Assembly (NCBI GenBank): GCA_017882705.1
Contig: JADGOZ010000034.1
Span: 1-64,000, forward strand
Length of the DNA: 64,000 nt
Reading direction: 5' to 3'
Source of the DNA: Candidatus Nanopelagicales bacterium
GTDB taxonomy: Bacteria; Actinomycetota; Actinomycetes; S36-B12; CAIYMF01
A program made the position numbers and the translations under genes. The notes beneath the pieces are model-generated. The model had not been told where the DNA came from, made no database searches, and worked only from the letters and a program-made list of their open reading frames with translations. Shown piece after piece: positions 38,355 through 47,079 of the stretch. The number at the start of each line of letters is the position of its first letter. Within the stretch, counting starts at the first letter, position 1.

Positions 38355-39505
38355 CGTCGCGGGCCGTCCTCGCCGTCGGCACCGCGGGCGGGCTCGGTGC
38401 CCTCGCGGTCTGCGGGCTCGCTGCCCTCGGCTCCGTGCCCGCGTCGACCGTGGGCGCGGACAGCTGGTCGGGCTGGACCGGCAAGGTCGACACGTCCGCC
38501 GTGTCGGACCGTGCCGCCATGACGCCCGACGACGCCGTCGCGGTCGCCCTGCTCTCCCGGTCGGCGAAGGCGGCCTCGACCGTCGCCTACGCCGGTCGCG
38601 CGGTCACGTCGACGCCGGGCGGAACGACGACCAGCACCGAGATCACGCACCTTCCCGGTCGAGGGACGCTGACGCTCGAACTCGACAGCTCGGAGGCCCA
38701 GGCCCGGTTCACCCCCGCCGGGGCCTCCGGCTCCTTCGCCGACGACGGTCGGCCGCTGTCGCTGCTGCGGGACAACTACCGCGTGCTGCGCGAGGCCGAC
38801 CTCGACGCCACCGTCGCCGGCCGTCCCGCCGAGGCGGTCGTCGCGATAGATGCCGACGGCACCCCCGACGCGCGGTTCTGGCTCGACCAGGCCACCGGTC
38901 TCCTCCTGCGCAAGGAGCTGCTCGACGCCCAGGGGGCGGTGCGCAGCCGGGTCGGCTTCGAGAGCCTGACCCTCGGCGTGCCCCCCGCGCTCGTGGTCCC
39001 GCCCGGGAGCCAGGACCCGTGGACGGAGAAGCTCGCCTCCGGCGCGCTCGCCACGGCACGCACCCAGGGCTGCGAGTGCCCGGAGTCGCTGCCGGGCGGG
39101 CTCGAGCTGCTCGAGGCGCGCCGCGCCCCCGCGGGTGCCGTCTCGACCATGCCCGTGGTCCACCAGCTGTTCTCCGACGGCGTCGCGACCGTCTCGCTGT
39201 TCTCGATCGCCGGTTCGCTCTCGTCGGCCGACACCGACGGGCTCGTCGCGCGCGGATTCCGCCGTCTTCAGCTCGGCGACCACTACGCCTGGGTGCGTGG
39301 GGGAACCTCGTCGATGCCGACGGTCACCGTCGTCTGGGCCTGCAAGGACTCGGTCCTCACCCTCGTCACCGACGACGCCGAGGACCCGCTCGCCACCGCG
39401 GCACGCGTCCTCGCGGCGCTCCCGCCCGTGCCCGACCCGGGCGACACCGCGATCTGGGCGCGCATCGCCCGCGGATGGCACCGGCTGACGGGCGGCAGCC
39501 CGTGA
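38351..39505 (+). CDS. MucB/RseB-like regulatory protein
   Basis: The 384-residue exported protein has a signal-anchor at the N-terminus, a MucB/RseB N-terminal lipoprotein-carrier-like beta domain (about 60-210) and a C-terminal domain with GLVARGFRRLQLGDHYAWVRGG. In proteobacteria RseB senses misfolded outer-membrane proteins or lipids and protects RseA from cleavage. Here it lies directly after the anti-sigma gene and overlaps it, so an analogous role in SigE control is likely. Confidence 0.82.
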   Translation: MTSRAVLAVGTAGGLGALAVCGLAALGSVPASTVGADSWSGWTGKVDTSAVSDRAAMTPDDAVAVALLSRSAKAASTVAYAGRAVTSTPGGTTTSTEITHLPGRGTLTLELDSSEAQARFTPAGASGSFADDGRPLSLLRDNYRVLREADLDATVAGRPAEAVVAIDADGTPDARFWLDQATGLLLRKELLDAQGAVRSRVGFESLTLGVPPALVVPPGSQDPWTEKLASGALATARTQGCECPESLPGGLELLEARRAPAGAVSTMPVVHQLFSDGVATVSLFSIAGSLSSADTDGLVARGFRRLQLGDHYAWVRGGTSSMPTVTVVWACKDSVLTLVTDDAEDPLATAARVLAALPPVPDPGDTAIWARIARGWHRLTGGSP

Positions 39506-40173
39506 GGCGGGTCGCGATCGTCGTCGCGGTCGTGGCTGTCGTGCTGGTCCTGCTCGGGCTGGTCGTCGACCGGGCGGTCGCCGCCGTGGCCGAGCGGACG
39601 ATCACCACCCGGATCGAGGAGTCGGTCCCCGGAGCGTCGTCCGTCTCGACCTCCATCGCCGGGACGCCGATCCTGACGCAGGTCGCGCGCGGATCCCTCG
39701 ATCACGTCACGGTGACCCTGTCCGGCCTGAGGACCGGCTCCGGACCCGTGATCGGGTCGGCCGTGGTGGACCTGTACGCCGTCAGCACGTCGTCCCCGCG
39801 CACGGCGACGCGCGTCGAGGCCACGGCCGACATCTCCACCGCCGAGCTGCAGAAGGCGCTCGGGGAGTCGTGGACGATCACCCCGGACGGGGACGCGTTC
39901 GCGGTGCGGTGGACCGGTGGCCTCGAGCTGGCAGCGCGCATCGTCCCCACCGTCCGCGACGGGAAGCTCGCACTCGATCTATCGTCCGTGACGATCCTCG
40001 GCGTCGCCGTCGACGGCTCGCTCGTGCCCGCCGTCGTGAAGGACCGGGTCGCGCAGGTCGCCGCCTCGGTCGCCGACCTGCCGCTCGGGCTCGTCCCCTC
40101 GTCGGTCGCCGTGACGCCGCAGGGCGTCCGGCTCGAGGCGACCGGGACCGACGTCGACCTCGAGCAGGCGTGA
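39502..40173 (+). CDS. LmeA-like phospholipid-binding protein (DUF2993)
   Basis: The 223-residue protein has an N-terminal transmembrane/signal segment (about 3-24) and a beta-rich DUF2993 fold (ERTITTRIEESVPGASSVSTS, then LDHVTVTLSGL). The family member LmeA of mycobacteria binds phosphatidylinositol and is needed for mature lipomannan and envelope integrity. Its GTG overlaps the previous stop, so it is part of the sigE operon, which fits an envelope-maintenance role. Confidence 0.83.
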   Translation: MRRVAIVVAVVAVVLVLLGLVVDRAVAAVAERTITTRIEESVPGASSVSTSIAGTPILTQVARGSLDHVTVTLSGLRTGSGPVIGSAVVDLYAVSTSSPRTATRVEATADISTAELQKALGESWTITPDGDAFAVRWTGGLELAARIVPTVRDGKLALDLSSVTILGVAVDGSLVPAVVKDRVAQVAASVADLPLGLVPSSVAVTPQGVRLEATGTDVDLEQA

Positions 40174-40199
40174 CCCACCGGATGGGGCAGGATCGACCC

Positions 40200-41573
40200 A
40201 TGACGACGAACCCCGAGGGGTCGCAGGCCTCCGCCGACGCGGCGTCGGGCCTCGCGTCCTTCCCGGCACCCGACCCGCAGAGCCGGGTCGGCGACCACCC
40301 GGCGCCCGCCCCCGCCGCCGTGGCGCCGGAGTCCGTCTGGGCACCGGTGCCCTCGGCGGCGCCGTCGGGGGACACGGCGTACGACGAGGAGCCGTCCTCC
40401 CCGCCGGGCTTCGAGCCGCCCCACCCGGAACCGTCGCTCGTCGAGGCGCCGCTCGGGTCCGAGGAGGTCCTCGTCGCGGACCGACCGAAGCGTCGTGGGA
40501 GCGGCCGCGTCGTGGCGGTCGCCGTCCTCGCTGGCCTGCTGGCCGGCGTCGTGGGCGGGGCGGGCGCCTATGTCGTCGCCGACCGCCGTGCGGCCATGAA
40601 CCTGACCTCCCCGGGCACGGTCCTGCCCCAGTCCGATGCCGACCTGTCCTCGCGCCCCGAGGGCTCCATCGCCCGGGTCGCCGCCACCGTGCTGCCGACC
40701 GTCGTGCAGATCGAGGAGCGCGACGGCACCGGTGGAGGCACCGGCTCCGGCTTCGTGCTGCGGTCCGACGGCTACATCCTCACCAACAACCACGTCGTGT
40801 CCGGGGCGGCCACGGGCGGCTCGCTCACCGTGACGTTCCAGGACGGCACGGAGAAGGTCGCGCGGATCGTCGGTCGCGACACGTCGTACGACCTGGCCGT
40901 GGTGAAGGTCGACGCCACCGGACTCACGGCGTCGACGCTCGGCAACTCGAGCGGCGTGGTCGTGGGCGACGCAGTGATCGCCATCGGCTCACCGCTCGGT
41001 CTCGAGGGCACGGTCACCGCCGGCATCATCAGCTCGGTCAACCGCCCGGTCCACGCGGGCGGGTCCGGCGAGAGCTCCTACATCAACGCGATCCAGACCG
41101 ATGCCGCGATCAACCCGGGCAACTCCGGCGGCCCGCTCGTCGACGCGCGCGGCCAGGTCATCGGCGTCAACTCAGCCATCGCGTCGCTCGGGCAGGAAGC
41201 CACCGGGCAGCAGAGCGGCTCGATCGGGCTCGGCTTCGCCATCCCGATCAACCAGGCCAAGCGCGTCGCCGAGGAGATCATCTCCACCGGGAAGTCGAGC
41301 CACCCGGTCATCGGCGTCTCGGTCGACCTCACCTACGCCGGCCCGGGCGCCAAGGTCAAGGACGTCACCGCCGGGGGGCCCTCGGAGAAGGCCGGCCTCA
41401 AGGCCGGCGACGTGATCATCAAGGTCGACGGGCGCACCGTCGCCGACTCCACCGAGATGGTCGTCGCGATCCGCGCCAACAAGCCGGGTGACACGATCAC
41501 GCTGACGGTCAAGAACGGCACAGGGACCCGCGACGTGCAGGTGACTCTCGTGGCCGACACCAACACCGGCTGA
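40200..41573 (+). CDS. htrA: HtrA/DegP-like serine protease
   Basis: The 457-residue envelope protease has a cytosolic Pro/Ala-rich N-terminus of about 100 residues, one transmembrane helix (about 102-124), a trypsin-like domain and one PDZ domain (about 365-450). The catalytic triad is His198 (NNHVVSG), Asp231 (SYDLAVVK) and Ser309 (NPGNSGGPLVD). It degrades or refolds damaged envelope proteins and is a typical member of the SigE regulon; in mycobacteria the same gene follows the sigE/rseA pair. ATG 40200 is chosen; an in-frame ATG 18 bases upstream is possible. Confidence 0.93.
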   Translation: MTTNPEGSQASADAASGLASFPAPDPQSRVGDHPAPAPAAVAPESVWAPVPSAAPSGDTAYDEEPSSPPGFEPPHPEPSLVEAPLGSEEVLVADRPKRRGSGRVVAVAVLAGLLAGVVGGAGAYVVADRRAAMNLTSPGTVLPQSDADLSSRPEGSIARVAATVLPTVVQIEERDGTGGGTGSGFVLRSDGYILTNNHVVSGAATGGSLTVTFQDGTEKVARIVGRDTSYDLAVVKVDATGLTASTLGNSSGVVVGDAVIAIGSPLGLEGTVTAGIISSVNRPVHAGGSGESSYINAIQTDAAINPGNSGGPLVDARGQVIGVNSAIASLGQEATGQQSGSIGLGFAIPINQAKRVAEEIISTGKSSHPVIGVSVDLTYAGPGAKVKDVTAGGPSEKAGLKAGDVIIKVDGRTVADSTEMVVAIRANKPGDTITLTVKNGTGTRDVQVTLVADTNTG

Positions 41574-41641
41574 CCCGGGCACGTACGCTGGAGCCGCCCG
41601 CGACCGCGGACGGCGGACCCCGACGAGGAAGGAACCGGCGC

Positions 41642-42073
41642 GTGCTCTTCGACATCGGCCCTGGCGAGTTCCTCGTGATCGCGATCGTCGGTCTGCTGAT
41701 CGTGGGCCCGGAGAAGCTGCCGAAGATGCTCGCCGAGGGCGTGAAGTGGTTGCGCCTCCTGCGCGACCAGGCGGTCAAGGCACGCAGCGAGATCGTGGCG
41801 GCGGCCGACTTCGACCCGAGCGTCACCGACGAGCTGCGTCGCTCGGTGAGCGACATCGCCGAGCTGCATCCCAAGCGGCTCATGGGATCCCTCATCTCTG
41901 ACGTCGTCGACGGCCCGGCCGTGGCCCCGCAGCCGCCCCCGCCCCCCGCCGCCCCGCCGCCCGTGAACTCCTTCGGCGCCAGCGCGACGTCGACCTCGCT
42001 GGGCCCGCCCCCGGCCGACGCCGCTGCGGCGGCGACCCAGCCGCCCGCGGCCTTCGACCCGGACGCCACCTGA
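41642..42073 (+). CDS. tatB: Twin-arginine translocase subunit TatB
   Basis: The 143-residue protein has the TatA/B N-terminal helix (FLVIAIVGLLIVGPEKLPKML), an amphipathic helix and a long Pro/Ala-rich tail. Its position after htrA matches the mycobacterial tatB. With TatA and TatC, not in this window, it exports folded proteins. GTG start, with GAGGAAGGA before it; TACGCT at 41584-41589 is a possible -10. It is convergent with the following phosphotransferase gene. Confidence 0.9.
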   Translation: MLFDIGPGEFLVIAIVGLLIVGPEKLPKMLAEGVKWLRLLRDQAVKARSEIVAAADFDPSVTDELRRSVSDIAELHPKRLMGSLISDVVDGPAVAPQPPPPPAAPPPVNSFGASATSTSLGPPPADAAAAATQPPAAFDPDAT

Positions 42074-42083
42074 CGCGTCGCCG

Positions 42084-43103
42084 CTACGACGACCCGACGA
42101 GCAGAGGCGGCCGCAGCGGCAGGTCGGGCGAGAGCGTCTCGAGCAGCCATCCGTGCACGCCGTCGCCCCACTCGGTCCACGACGGCGCGTCGCAGCCGAG
42201 CAGGGCGCGGCGCCAACCCATCGCCCGGGTGAGCGGACCGACCCGGATCGCGAGCTCCACCAGCCGGCGCAGGGTCCGCCGGTCGGCCACGTCGGTCCAG
42301 GCCTCGGTGTAGGCGTCGACCAGCCGATGCAGCACGGGGTCGTCGGGTCCTCGGCCGTGGTGGTAGGCGGTCGTGTTGAGGGTGACGAGCATGGTGCCGA
42401 AGGGGTGTCCGACGACCGCGTCGCCCCAGTCGATGAAGACCGGGCCGCGCGCGAGCACGTTGTTGTCGTGCAGGTCGTCGTGCTGCAGGGTCGGCGCGAT
42501 GCCGCTGGCCTCGAGCTCGGCACAGGCCTCCGAGTACGCCGGGAGCACGGCCCGCAGCCGCGCGGCGTCCTCGGCCGTGAGGGCGTGCTCGCCCTCGGCG
42601 CGCGCGCCCTCCGCGACCAGTCCGGCGAACAGCTCGGGCATGTGCGCGGGCCGTACGTCGTCGAGGCCGAGCGCGAGCAGGGTCTCGACGTGCCGCGTGG
42701 TGGCTCGCTGCAGTGCGGCGTAGCGGACGAGCAGGTCCTCGAGCACCGCGTGCGGCGTGGCGCCGCCGTGCGCCTCGCGCACCGTGGGCCCGCCGTCGGG
42801 CATCAGTGTGAGGCCGAGGGTCGCGTCCGCCGCGACAGGTCGCGGCGTGGCGGCGACGTCGAGGCCGGCCAGCGTCGCAAGCAGGCCCGCCTCGTGTCGT
42901 GTGCCGTCGCCGTTGGCCTTGAGCCAGAACGGATCGTCGGTGGTCTCGATGCGCAGCACGGCAGACCACGCGCGCGAGTGCGGGGCGGTCCAGGACGTGC
43001 GACGCTCGCCGACGCCGTCGAGCGCGGAGTCGGCCCAGGCGAGCGCGGTGTCGACCCACTCGGGGTCCGTCCAGCGCCCCGGCGTCGTGCGTCCGGTCGT
43101 CAC
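42084..43103 (-). CDS. Aminoglycoside-phosphotransferase-fold kinase-like protein
   Basis: The 339-residue protein has the APH/choline-kinase fold: catalytic-loop motif LQHDDLHDNNVL and metal-binding VFIDWGDAVVGHPFG. The true substrate of this environmental actinobacterial subfamily is unknown, and no resistance should be assumed. GTG start at 43103. It lies only 10 bases from the end of tatB and 19 bases downstream of mrp on the same strand. Confidence 0.83.
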   Translation of the reverse strand: MTTGRTTPGRWTDPEWVDTALAWADSALDGVGERRTSWTAPHSRAWSAVLRIETTDDPFWLKANGDGTRHEAGLLATLAGLDVAATPRPVAADATLGLTLMPDGGPTVREAHGGATPHAVLEDLLVRYAALQRATTRHVETLLALGLDDVRPAHMPELFAGLVAEGARAEGEHALTAEDAARLRAVLPAYSEACAELEASGIAPTLQHDDLHDNNVLARGPVFIDWGDAVVGHPFGTMLVTLNTTAYHHGRGPDDPVLHRLVDAYTEAWTDVADRRTLRRLVELAIRVGPLTRAMGWRRALLGCDAPSWTEWGDGVHGWLLETLSPDLPLRPPLLVGSS

Positions 43104-43122
43104 CGAACCATCGTGCCGGAGG

Positions 43123-44262
43123 TCAGAGCCGGCCCGCAGGCGTGATTCCGAGCGACAGTCCGGCGAGGCCGCGGGCGCGGGTGCTCAGGCGCGTGGCCAC
43201 CTCGCGCAGGACGGTCGACGCCGGGGCGTCGGGATCGCTGAGCACGAGCGGGTTGCCGGAGTCACCGCCCTCGCGCAGCCGCACGTCGAAGGGCACCCGG
43301 CCGAGCAGCGGGATCTCGGTGCCGAGCTCGGCCGAGAGCGTGTCGGCGACGACCTGCCCGCCGCCGGAGCCGAACAGATCCATGGGCTCGCCGCAGTGCG
43401 GGCACGGGAAGGCCGACATGTTCTCGATGACACCGCTGACCCTGGTGTGGGTCTGCTGCGCGAGCATGCCGGCGCGGATCGCCACCTCGGCGGCGGCGGT
43501 CTGCGGCGTGGTGACCACGACGAGCTCGGCGTCGGGCAGCAGCTGCGCGACCGAGATCGCGACGTCGCCGGTGCCCGGCGGGAGGTCGAGGAGCAGCACG
43601 TCGAGGTCGCCCCACCACACGTCGGCGAGGAACTGCTGCAGCGCGCGGTGCAGCATCGGGCCGCGGAACGCGACAGGCTGGGAGACCCCGCCGGGCTTGA
43701 ACGGCAGCATCGAGATGACGCGGACGCCGTAGGCCTGCGGCGGCATGATCATGCCCTCGACCATGGTCGGTGCCTCGGTCGCGCCGAGCAGGCGCGGGAT
43801 CGAGTGGCCGTAGATGTCGGCGTCGACCAGGCCGACCGAGAGGCCGGACTGCGCCATCTGCACGGCGAGGTTCGCCGTGATCGAGGACTTGCCGACCCCG
43901 CCCTTGCCCGAGGCGATGGCGTAGACGCGGGTGAGGTTGCCGGGCTTGGCGAAGGGGATCTCACGCTCGTCGCGGCCGACGAGCGTGGCGCGCAGCTCCT
44001 TGCGCTGCTCCTCGCTCATCACGTCGAGCTCGACCTCGACCGCGGTGACCCCCGGCACGGCACCGACCGCCGCGACGACGCGGGAGGTGATGGTGTCGCG
44101 CATCGGGCAGCCGGAGACCGTGAGCCAGACCGCGACGCGGGCCACACCGTCGACCACGTCGCGCGACTTCACCATCTTCAGCTCGGTGATCGGGCGGTGG
44201 ATCTCGGGGTCCTCGACCGTGGCGAGCGCGGCGTCGACCAGTGCGAGCAGGCTGTCGGACAT
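43123..44262 (-). CDS. mrp: Iron-sulfur carrier P-loop ATPase Mrp/ApbC
   Basis: The 379-residue protein has an N-terminal MIP18/DUF59 domain (about 5-80), then the Mrp ATPase: deviant Walker A GKGGVGKSS, switch motif DADIYGHSIPRLLG and the cluster-binding CxxC in FPCPHCGEPMD. It transfers Fe-S clusters to client apoproteins. ATG 44262 gives the canonical N-terminus, with no Shine-Dalgarno sequence but TAGCAT 7 bases upstream. Confidence 0.93.
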   Translation of the reverse strand: MSDSLLALVDAALATVEDPEIHRPITELKMVKSRDVVDGVARVAVWLTVSGCPMRDTITSRVVAAVGAVPGVTAVEVELDVMSEEQRKELRATLVGRDEREIPFAKPGNLTRVYAIASGKGGVGKSSITANLAVQMAQSGLSVGLVDADIYGHSIPRLLGATEAPTMVEGMIMPPQAYGVRVISMLPFKPGGVSQPVAFRGPMLHRALQQFLADVWWGDLDVLLLDLPPGTGDVAISVAQLLPDAELVVVTTPQTAAAEVAIRAGMLAQQTHTRVSGVIENMSAFPCPHCGEPMDLFGSGGGQVVADTLSAELGTEIPLLGRVPFDVRLREGGDSGNPLVLSDPDAPASTVLREVATRLSTRARGLAGLSLGITPAGRL

Positions 44263-44269
44263 GGCCCCG

Positions 44270-44275
44270 ATGCTA
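44270..44275 (-). promoter_or_regulatory. -10 hexamer for leaderless mrp
   Basis: On the minus strand TAGCAT lies 7 bases before the ATG start. Confidence 0.5.
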
Positions 44276-44317
44276 CGTCGCGCCACGGCGGACCCACGAA
44301 CGCGGTGAGCGCCGGCG

Positions 44318-44899
44318 TCAGGCTCCGGACGCCGGCGGGTCGGCCGGCACCGCGTCGGTGACGCTCGCCTCGGCGTCGTCGTAGGCGACGGCCTTGGCCT
44401 TCTTCTGCTTCTTGCCCTTGAACTCGCGCTCGTCGAGGTCGTCGATCAGGTCGCGCAGCTCGCTGCGGAGGTAGTCGCGGGTGGCGACCTCGCCGAGGGC
44501 CACGCGCAGGGACGCGATCTCGCGCATGAGGTACTCGGTGTCGGCGATGAGCCGCTCGGTGCGGGCCCGGTCCTCGTTGTACTGGATCCGGTCGCGGTCG
44601 GCCTGGCGGTTCTGCGCGAGCAGGATCAGCGGAGCGGCGTAGGACGCCTGCAGGGACAGCAGGAACGTCAGGAAGATGAACGGGTAGGCGTCGACGTGCC
44701 ACGGCGACACGTTGAGGACGATCCAGAAGGCGATGAACGCCGTCATGTAGCCGATGAACCGCCACGACCCGAGGAACCGCGCGATCCGCTCGGACAGCCG
44801 GCCGACGGCCTCGTCGTTGACGGTAGGGCGAAGGTTCAGCCCTCGCTCCATGGGCTGGTCGAGGCGCGGTCCTCGTCGCTCGTCGCGATCACGCGCCAT
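44318..44899 (-). CDS. DUF1003 membrane protein
   Basis: The 193-residue protein matches DUF1003: two transmembrane helices (about 45-65 and 75-97) with FILTFLLSLQASYAAPLILLAQNRQ-like sequence between and after, then a cytosolic helical region rich in Arg and Glu. Function unknown. Its start lies inside the end of the MgtE-like gene (11-base overlap), so the two are co-expressed, as in mycobacteria. Confidence 0.85.
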   Translation of the reverse strand: MARDRDERRGPRLDQPMERGLNLRPTVNDEAVGRLSERIARFLGSWRFIGYMTAFIAFWIVLNVSPWHVDAYPFIFLTFLLSLQASYAAPLILLAQNRQADRDRIQYNEDRARTERLIADTEYLMREIASLRVALGEVATRDYLRSELRDLIDDLDEREFKGKKQKKAKAVAYDDAEASVTDAVPADPPASGA

Positions 44900-46169
44900 G
44901 GGTCACCTCGTCGTCGGTGTCGCTCGAGCCCTCGGCGTCGGCGTCGCGCCAGTTCTCCGGGAGCATGTGGTCGATGACGTCGTCGACGGTGACCGCCCCG
45001 AGGAGGTGGTCGCTCTCGTCGACCACGGGCAGGGCGACGAGGTTGTAGGTCGCGAAGTAGCGCGTCACCTGGCTCAGCGGCGCGGTCGGCCCGATGGGCT
45101 CGAGCGAGTCGTCGAGGACCGCCGACACGAGGGTCGACGGCGGCTCCCGCAGCAGCCGCTGGAAGTGCGCGACCCCGAGGTACTTCCCGGTCGGCGTCTC
45201 GAACGGAGCGCGTACGACGTAGACCTGGGCGGCGAGCGCGGGCGAGAGGTCGGAGTCGCGGATGCGGGCGAGCGCCTCCGCCACGGTGGAGTCGGGCGGG
45301 AGGATCACCGGCTCCGGCGTCATCATGCCGCCGGCGGTGTAGTCGTCGTAGGCGAGCAGGCGGCGCAGGTCCTCGGCGTCGTCGGGCTCGACGAGGGCGA
45401 GCAGCGCCTCCTGCGTCTCGGTCGGCAGCTCGGACAGCAGGTCGGCCGCGTCGTCGGGGTCCATCTCCTCGAGCACGTCGGCCACGCGCTCGTCCTCGAG
45501 CGCCGAGATGATCTCGACCCGGTCGTCCTCCGGCAGCTCCTCGAGGACGTCGGCGAGCTTCTCGTCGTCGAGCGCGGCCGCGAGCTCGATGCGGCGCTTG
45601 GGCGTGAGCTCCTGCAGCACGTTGGCGAGGTCGGCGGCGCGCAGCTTCTCGACGGTCGCCAGGAGGCTCTCCACCCCCTGCACCGGGTCCGGGAGGCTCA
45701 GACCGGACACGGCGTCCCACTCGACGACCAGGGTCTCGCCCCGGCGGCGGAACCCCGAGCCGGCCTTGCGCACGAAGATCCGGCTCACCGACCAGTCGCG
45801 CGTGCGCTCCTGCTGGATGCCGACGTCCTGCACGGTGACCTGCTCGTCGGTCTCGAGCAATGTCACGCGCTTGTCGAGAAGCTCGGACAGGACGAGGGTC
45901 TCGCCCGGACGCTGCTCGAAGCGGCGCATGTTGAGCAGGCCGGTCGTGACGACGGCGCCGGCGTCGATGTTGGTGACGCGGGTCATGGGGCAGAAGATGC
46001 GCCGTCGCGGTTGCACCTCCACCACGAGACCGAGGACGCGCGGGGCGTGGTTGCCGTGCCGGAGCGTGACGACGACGTCGCGCACCTTGCCGACCTGGTC
46101 GCCGCGCGGGTCGAACACGGCGATGCCGGCGAGGCGCGCGATGAAGACCCTCGTCAGCGCTCCGCTCAT
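44889..46169 (-). CDS. MgtE-like cytosolic protein (PRC-barrel-like, MgtE N-domain, CBS pair)
   Basis: The 426-residue protein contains an N-terminal PRC-barrel-like region (about 5-160), an MgtE intracellular N-domain with helical repeats (LANVLQELTPKRRIELAAAL, LADVLEELPEDDRVEII) and two CBS domains (YTAGGMMTPEPVILP, FATYNLVALPVVDESDHLLG). The magnesium channel transmembrane domain is absent, so it is a regulatory or sensor relative, not a complete transporter. ATG 46169 gives the family N-terminus; TACCCT lies 7 bases before it. It runs into the DUF1003 gene. Confidence 0.85.
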   Translation of the reverse strand: MSGALTRVFIARLAGIAVFDPRGDQVGKVRDVVVTLRHGNHAPRVLGLVVEVQPRRRIFCPMTRVTNIDAGAVVTTGLLNMRRFEQRPGETLVLSELLDKRVTLLETDEQVTVQDVGIQQERTRDWSVSRIFVRKAGSGFRRRGETLVVEWDAVSGLSLPDPVQGVESLLATVEKLRAADLANVLQELTPKRRIELAAALDDEKLADVLEELPEDDRVEIISALEDERVADVLEEMDPDDAADLLSELPTETQEALLALVEPDDAEDLRRLLAYDDYTAGGMMTPEPVILPPDSTVAEALARIRDSDLSPALAAQVYVVRAPFETPTGKYLGVAHFQRLLREPPSTLVSAVLDDSLEPIGPTAPLSQVTRYFATYNLVALPVVDESDHLLGAVTVDDVIDHMLPENWRDADAEGSSDTDDEVTHGA

Positions 46170-46176
46170 GCTCGTC

Positions 46177-46182
46177 AGGGTA
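46177..46182 (-). promoter_or_regulatory. -10 hexamer for leaderless MgtE-like gene
   Basis: On the minus strand TACCCT lies 7 bases before the ATG start. Confidence 0.45.
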
Positions 46183-46257
46183 TCCGTCCGGCGCCCCCGC
46201 CCCCGCACGTGAATCGCGCGGCGCGCGCCGGTCCTGCACCACTGGACCGCCGGTCGT

Positions 46258-46263
46258 TAGGGT
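46258..46263 (+). promoter_or_regulatory. -10 hexamer for the LppX/LprG-like gene
   Basis: TAGGGT lies 49 bases before the GTG at 46313, which has its own GGGAGGGG site, so this mRNA is leadered. Confidence 0.4.
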
Positions 46264-46312
46264 CGTGCGCAGAGCGCCGGGACGGTCGGCACTCATGTGG
46301 GAGGGGATCTCT

Positions 46313-47032
46313 GTGCGCCCGTCGAAGCTCATGTCCGCGGTGGCGGTCTCCGCCGCTCTCCTCCTCGCCGGCTGCGGCAGCTCCTCCGGGAGCAGCGCCG
46401 CGTCGTCGTCCGCGCCCGCGAGCAACGGTGTCGCCGACCTCACCGCCGACCAGATCCTGGCGAAGACCACGACGGCCGCGAAGGCCCAGAGCTCGGTGCA
46501 CGTGTCCGGCAAGGGCACCTCGGGCGGTCAGACGATGGGCATCGACCTGCAGCTGTCCAAGGGCAACGGGGGATTCGGGTCGATCACCCTCGCGGGCGAC
46601 ACTCTGCAGATCGTCTCCGACGGCATGACGGTCTACTTCAAGGGTGACAAGGCCTTCTGGACCAACCAGGCGAGCGCGCAGGCGGCCACCCTCATCGGCG
46701 ACCGCTGGCTCAAGGCGCCGGTCAGCAACGCGTCGTTCGCGTCGCTGGCCCAGTTCGCCGACTTCGACGCCGCCGTGGGCCAGTTCATCAAGCCCGACGG
46801 CGCCATCACCAAGGGCGAGCAGAAGACCATCACCGGGACGCCGGCCGTCGCGCTCGTGTCGACCAGCGGCTCGCTGTGGGTCGCCACCACCGGCGACCCG
46901 CTGCCGCTGCAGATCTCGAACGGCAAGCCGGGCGAGGAGCTCACCTTCGCCGACTGGGGCAAGGCGGTCGATGTCACGAGCCGGATCCCGGCCGAGAAGG
47001 ACACGATCGACCTCAGCAAGCTCGGCGGCTGA
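46313..47032 (+). CDS. LppX/LprAFG-like lipoprotein
   Basis: The 239-residue secreted lipoprotein has a signal peptide with lipobox LLAGC (Cys21), a Ser/Ala linker and a lipid-carrier-like beta fold. In mycobacteria this family carries triacylated lipids (LprG) or other envelope lipids. GTG 46313 is chosen because of the strong Shine-Dalgarno site and proper signal peptide; an upstream ATG at 46265 would add 16 residues before it. Confidence 0.83.
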   Translation: MRPSKLMSAVAVSAALLLAGCGSSSGSSAASSSAPASNGVADLTADQILAKTTTAAKAQSSVHVSGKGTSGGQTMGIDLQLSKGNGGFGSITLAGDTLQIVSDGMTVYFKGDKAFWTNQASAQAATLIGDRWLKAPVSNASFASLAQFADFDAAVGQFIKPDGAITKGEQKTITGTPAVALVSTSGSLWVATTGDPLPLQISNGKPGEELTFADWGKAVDVTSRIPAEKDTIDLSKLGG

Positions 47033-47033
47033 C

Positions 47034-47058
47034 CCGCCGGTCCACGACGCACCGGCGG
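47034..47058 (+). terminator. Hairpin after the lipoprotein gene
   Basis: CCGCCGGT (47034-47041) pairs with ACCGGCGG (47051-47058) across a 9-base loop, directly after the stop codon. Confidence 0.6.
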
Positions 47059-47079
47059 CAGGACACCGGCGACGGCTGA

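Noticed and set aside
42084-43103. Aminoglycoside resistance gene
   Set aside because: The kinase fold is shared by many non-resistance enzymes and the sequence gives no close match to a known resistance protein.
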